Shown in pieces: positions 33,768 to 35,685 of a DNA stretch of 35,685 nucleotides. The first letter of the stretch is position 1; every line of letters begins with the position of its first letter. Where the stretch lies: positions 1 through 35,685 of the forward strand of contig JAGGWH010000056.1 of assembly GCA_021157585.1 (NCBI GenBank), in the 5' to 3' direction. The DNA is from Bacteroidales bacterium. GTDB taxonomy: Bacteria > Bacteroidota > Bacteroidia > Bacteroidales > UBA12170. The position numbers and the translations under genes are program-made. The notes under the pieces are model-generated. The model was not told the origin of the DNA. It ran no database searches and saw only the letters and a program-made list of their open reading frames with translations.

Positions 33768-34826
33768 CTATATCTGAATAACTTCAAATAGAGTTCTATT
33801 CTCTTCGTAGGCTTCTAGCTTACGTTTTACTTTTTCTTTTGTCTCAGTATTAGCAAAAGAAACATTTAAAGCTTGAAGATTCATCTTATAAAGCTCTTTA
33901 CAACTAAAATCTTGGTTTAGTAATAAGAAATATTCCTGAATTAAAGATGTTGAAAACATTGCAGGATCGTCGGAATTTACTGTGCAGTTTACACCTGCAT
34001 CAAGTAATTGTCGAATGGGATGAGGATCTCCATTTTTAACTATTCCAAGAGCGTAATTGCTTGTTGGTGAAACCTCTAATGTAATTTTATTATCTATTAA
34101 ATATTGAATCAACTTGGGGTCTTCTAAGCTTCTAACTCCATGTCCAATTCTTTCTGCACCAAGGTTTTTTATTGCTCCCCATACACTTTTGGCACCTTCT
34201 GTTTCTCCTGCATGAGCAACCACTCTTAGGCCATTAGCCTTCGCTTTTTTAAAAGCTTCTGTATATAATTCCGGAGGAAAACCTTGTTCCGGTCCACCAA
34301 TTCCCAATCCAATAAATAAACCGCGTTTATAGCCTTCAGTTACAAAATCGACTACCGCCATTTGTGTATTTGGCAGTTCGCGGGAAATATCCGGAATGAA
34401 GTTGATTTTTATGCCGTATTTTTCAGAGCCCAAACGAATACCTTGCTCTATGGCATCTAAAATAGCATCGGTTTCAAATTTCTGAATGATAAATGAAGCA
34501 CTGATAAAAGCTTCAGAGTAGACTATGTTTTGTTCAGCCTGATGTTTATAGAATTCGGTTATGATAAAGGTGTAATCTTCCGGGGTTTTTAAAGCGGTTA
34601 CAGATTTAGTATATACTTCTAAAAAATGGCTAAAGTCTTTAAAAGCGAAAAAACTTTTCCATTCTTCTAGTGAGTTTACCTTAAAATCGACCTTGTTTTT
34701 TTGTGCTAAATTGTAAAATGTTTCTGCATGAGTTGCACCTTCAAGATGAATGTGTAGTTCAACTTTTGGCATTTCTTTTACTTGTTCTTTCAGTTTAGCG
34801 GGAAGATTGTTTTTATCGAAAATCAT
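33768..34826 (-). CDS. add: Adenosine deaminase
   Basis: Deaminates adenosine (or deoxyadenosine) to inosine for purine salvage. The 352-residue chain has the zinc motif H25-I-H27 in VELHIHLEGA, VVAHAGETEG (about 203-212) with the zinc His and catalytic Glu, ERIGHGVRSLED, SPTSNYALG and NSDDPAMF with the zinc Asp pair. The usual HLDG is HLEG, a variant seen in some bacterial enzymes. Related adenine deaminases are the main alternative, but the overall pattern favours adenosine. Confidence 0.88.
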   Translation of the reverse strand: MIFDKNNLPAKLKEQVKEMPKVELHIHLEGATHAETFYNLAQKNKVDFKVNSLEEWKSFFAFKDFSHFLEVYTKSVTALKTPEDYTFIITEFYKHQAEQNIVYSEAFISASFIIQKFETDAILDAIEQGIRLGSEKYGIKINFIPDISRELPNTQMAVVDFVTEGYKRGLFIGLGIGGPEQGFPPELYTEAFKKAKANGLRVVAHAGETEGAKSVWGAIKNLGAERIGHGVRSLEDPKLIQYLIDNKITLEVSPTSNYALGIVKNGDPHPIRQLLDAGVNCTVNSDDPAMFSTSLIQEYFLLLNQDFSCKELYKMNLQALNVSFANTETKEKVKRKLEAYEENRTLFEVIQI

Positions 34827-35081
34827 ATTTTGTTGATGAGTTAATACTTAGTTGAAATTTTGGTGGGCAAATATCGTACAAATTCTGGTTTTTTCCGAAT
34901 CTTGCTTGTTTAAAATAGTAGCGTATACGACTAATCCATTACTATCTATATCGGAGATATGTAAAAATGTCCTCTAACTATAAGGTAAATTTTTATGACT
35001 TGTTGAGTGTAAAACTGCAAAATAAAATGCGGAATTGGGAAATTGTAAAAGAAAAAGTAATTGAAGTCGATTGTTGTTTTT

Positions 35082-35438
35082 TTACTCTTCCCAATCTAAA
35101 AGTAAGTCGAGAATAAATATTTTCTTACTGAAGTTCATTGTTTGAGCACTAAAAAATAAACCTCCTAAAATAGGCATAAACTGAAATCCCATTTGCAATA
35201 AAATGTTGTTAGGGCTTTCATTAAATCTAGCTAAAGAGAGCATTAATACGATAACTATCAATATAACAATGAAGGCAATAGAGTTAAATTTCTTCTTTCT
35301 TTTGTATTTGATTAGCATTTCTTCAAGTAATTCTTTTGGCAGATGATTTTCTTTAAATTTCTGTCTTTCAGCATAAAGCAGTATACTGTTTTCATTAAGT
35401 TCTGCAATTAGTTTTTGTTTGAGTAATTCTGTGTTCAT
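35082..35438 (-). CDS. Hypothetical two-helix membrane protein, 118 aa
   Basis: A charged helical N-terminal half (about 1-48, rich in Glu and Lys, coiled-coil-like) is followed by two transmembrane helices (about 51-70 and 80-98) and a short tail ending LLLDWEE. No family recognised. It is divergent from the mannose-6-phosphate isomerase gene and lies 255 bases upstream of add, with no clear promoter of its own. Confidence 0.6.
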   Translation of the reverse strand: MNTELLKQKLIAELNENSILLYAERQKFKENHLPKELLEEMLIKYKRKKKFNSIAFIVILIVIVLMLSLARFNESPNNILLQMGFQFMPILGGLFFSAQTMNFSKKIFILDLLLDWEE

Positions 35439-35523
35439 AGGGTGAGAATTTTTAGTAAAAATAAGAAAGTTTTAATTTATATGTTTGTGGTAGATACAGT
35501 TTATTTTTCATTTAATCTTTTTG

Positions 35524-35531
35524 TACTTTTG
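35524..35531 (+). promoter_or_regulatory. -7 element TACTTTTG of the phosphomannose isomerase gene
   Basis: Full match to TAnnTTTG, 21 bases before the ATG at 35553. The -33 region is AT-rich without TTTG. Confidence 0.45.
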
Positions 35532-35552
35532 TAAGTATAAAATCGAACAATT

Positions 35553-35685
35553 ATGCTTTATCCATTAAAATTTGAACCCCTATTTAAAGATAAGATTTGG
35601 GGCGGACAAAAGATTAAAACAGTACTGAATAAAGATTTTGGTAATTTGCCCAATTGTGGAGAAATGTGGGCTTTGTCGGGCTTTC
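35553..35685 (+). CDS. manA: Mannose-6-phosphate isomerase class I, 3' end outside window
   Basis: Only the first 44 codons are present. They read MLYPLKFEPLFKDKIWGG, then PNCGEMWALSGF, matching the start of type I phosphomannose isomerases (FEPLFKDKIWGG and the GE-x-W block). The enzyme interconverts mannose-6-phosphate and fructose-6-phosphate. The metal-binding residues lie beyond the edge. Confidence 0.82.
   Translation, partial: MLYPLKFEPLFKDKIWGGQKIKTVLNKDFGNLPNCGEMWALSGF

Noticed and set aside
34967-35116. A 49-codon plus-strand ORF starting MSSNYKVNFYDLL with GGAG upstream
   Set aside because: Its end overlaps the 118-aa gene on the other strand, no promoter is seen, and composition alone does not support coding.
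1-35685. A phage-defence or other accessory island
   Set aside because: No nuclease, toxin-antitoxin, integrase, transposase or restriction gene is recognisable; nearly all genes are core metabolism, assembly or envelope functions.

Overview
The window looks like chromosomal DNA of a low-GC member of the Bacteroidota, probably class Bacteroidia with an anaerobic or facultative lifestyle. Three things point there. Many genes are preceded by the Bacteroidota -7 element TAnnTTTG, in the best cases with a TTTG-like -33 box 19-21 bp upstream. Shine-Dalgarno sequences are rare. The gene content is typical of the group: a two-subunit 2-oxoglutarate:ferredoxin oxidoreductase with a small 2[4Fe-4S] ferredoxin, a GldA-type ABC ATPase, a sufBCDSE operon ending in a sufT-like gene, and a DsbD-family reductase. 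Almost everything is core or housekeeping. I see no transposase, prophage, CRISPR array, restriction system, rRNA or tRNA.

Layout. 1-3.0 kb: the 3' part of a membrane class III adenylate/guanylate cyclase, a 54-residue membrane protein, and uridine kinase on the minus strand. 3.1-5.8 kb: dsbD and a MobA/MocA-like nucleotidyltransferase, converging with overlapping stop codons. 5.8-10.1 kb: a small-RNA-like element, a ferredoxin divergent from korA-korB, then a Crp/Fnr regulator with an FNR-like N-terminal cysteine triad. 10.1-14.3 kb: a 1388-residue AsmA-like protein. 14.3-20.1 kb, minus strand: the iron-sulfur assembly operon sufB-sufC-sufD-sufS-sufE-sufT. 20.1-20.7 kb: a gene-free stretch with two more copies of the small-RNA-like element. 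20.7-22.4 kb, minus: a membrane glycosyltransferase overlapping an ECF sigma factor gene. 22.7-24.8 kb, plus: a tight operon trmB - alkyltransferase-like gene - free Met-R-sulfoxide reductase - MntP-like membrane protein. 25.0-28.4 kb: a QueD-like protein, a YgiQ radical SAM protein and a GldA-like ATPase. 28.5-35.4 kb, minus: small membrane proteins, a DUF1028 protein, an Asp/Glu racemase family protein, two tandem paralogous predicted outer-membrane proteins, a YitT family protein and adenosine deaminase. The right edge cuts the start of a mannose-6-phosphate isomerase.

How the genes fit together. The ferredoxin, KorAB, the cysteine-bearing Crp/Fnr protein and the Suf operon form an iron-sulfur and low-potential electron theme. 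The trmB operon combines tRNA modification with repair-type functions.

The most unusual signal is a family of three short non-coding units: 5829-5927 on the minus strand, and about 20300-20383 and 20517-20598 on the plus strand. They share a core TTGACGCA, then AAAT plus a CTCC-type pyrimidine stretch, then a strong intrinsic terminator. Each is preceded by a -7-like element. I interpret them as paralogous small RNAs with a possible anti-Shine-Dalgarno seed. I cannot tell without a search whether the family is already described.
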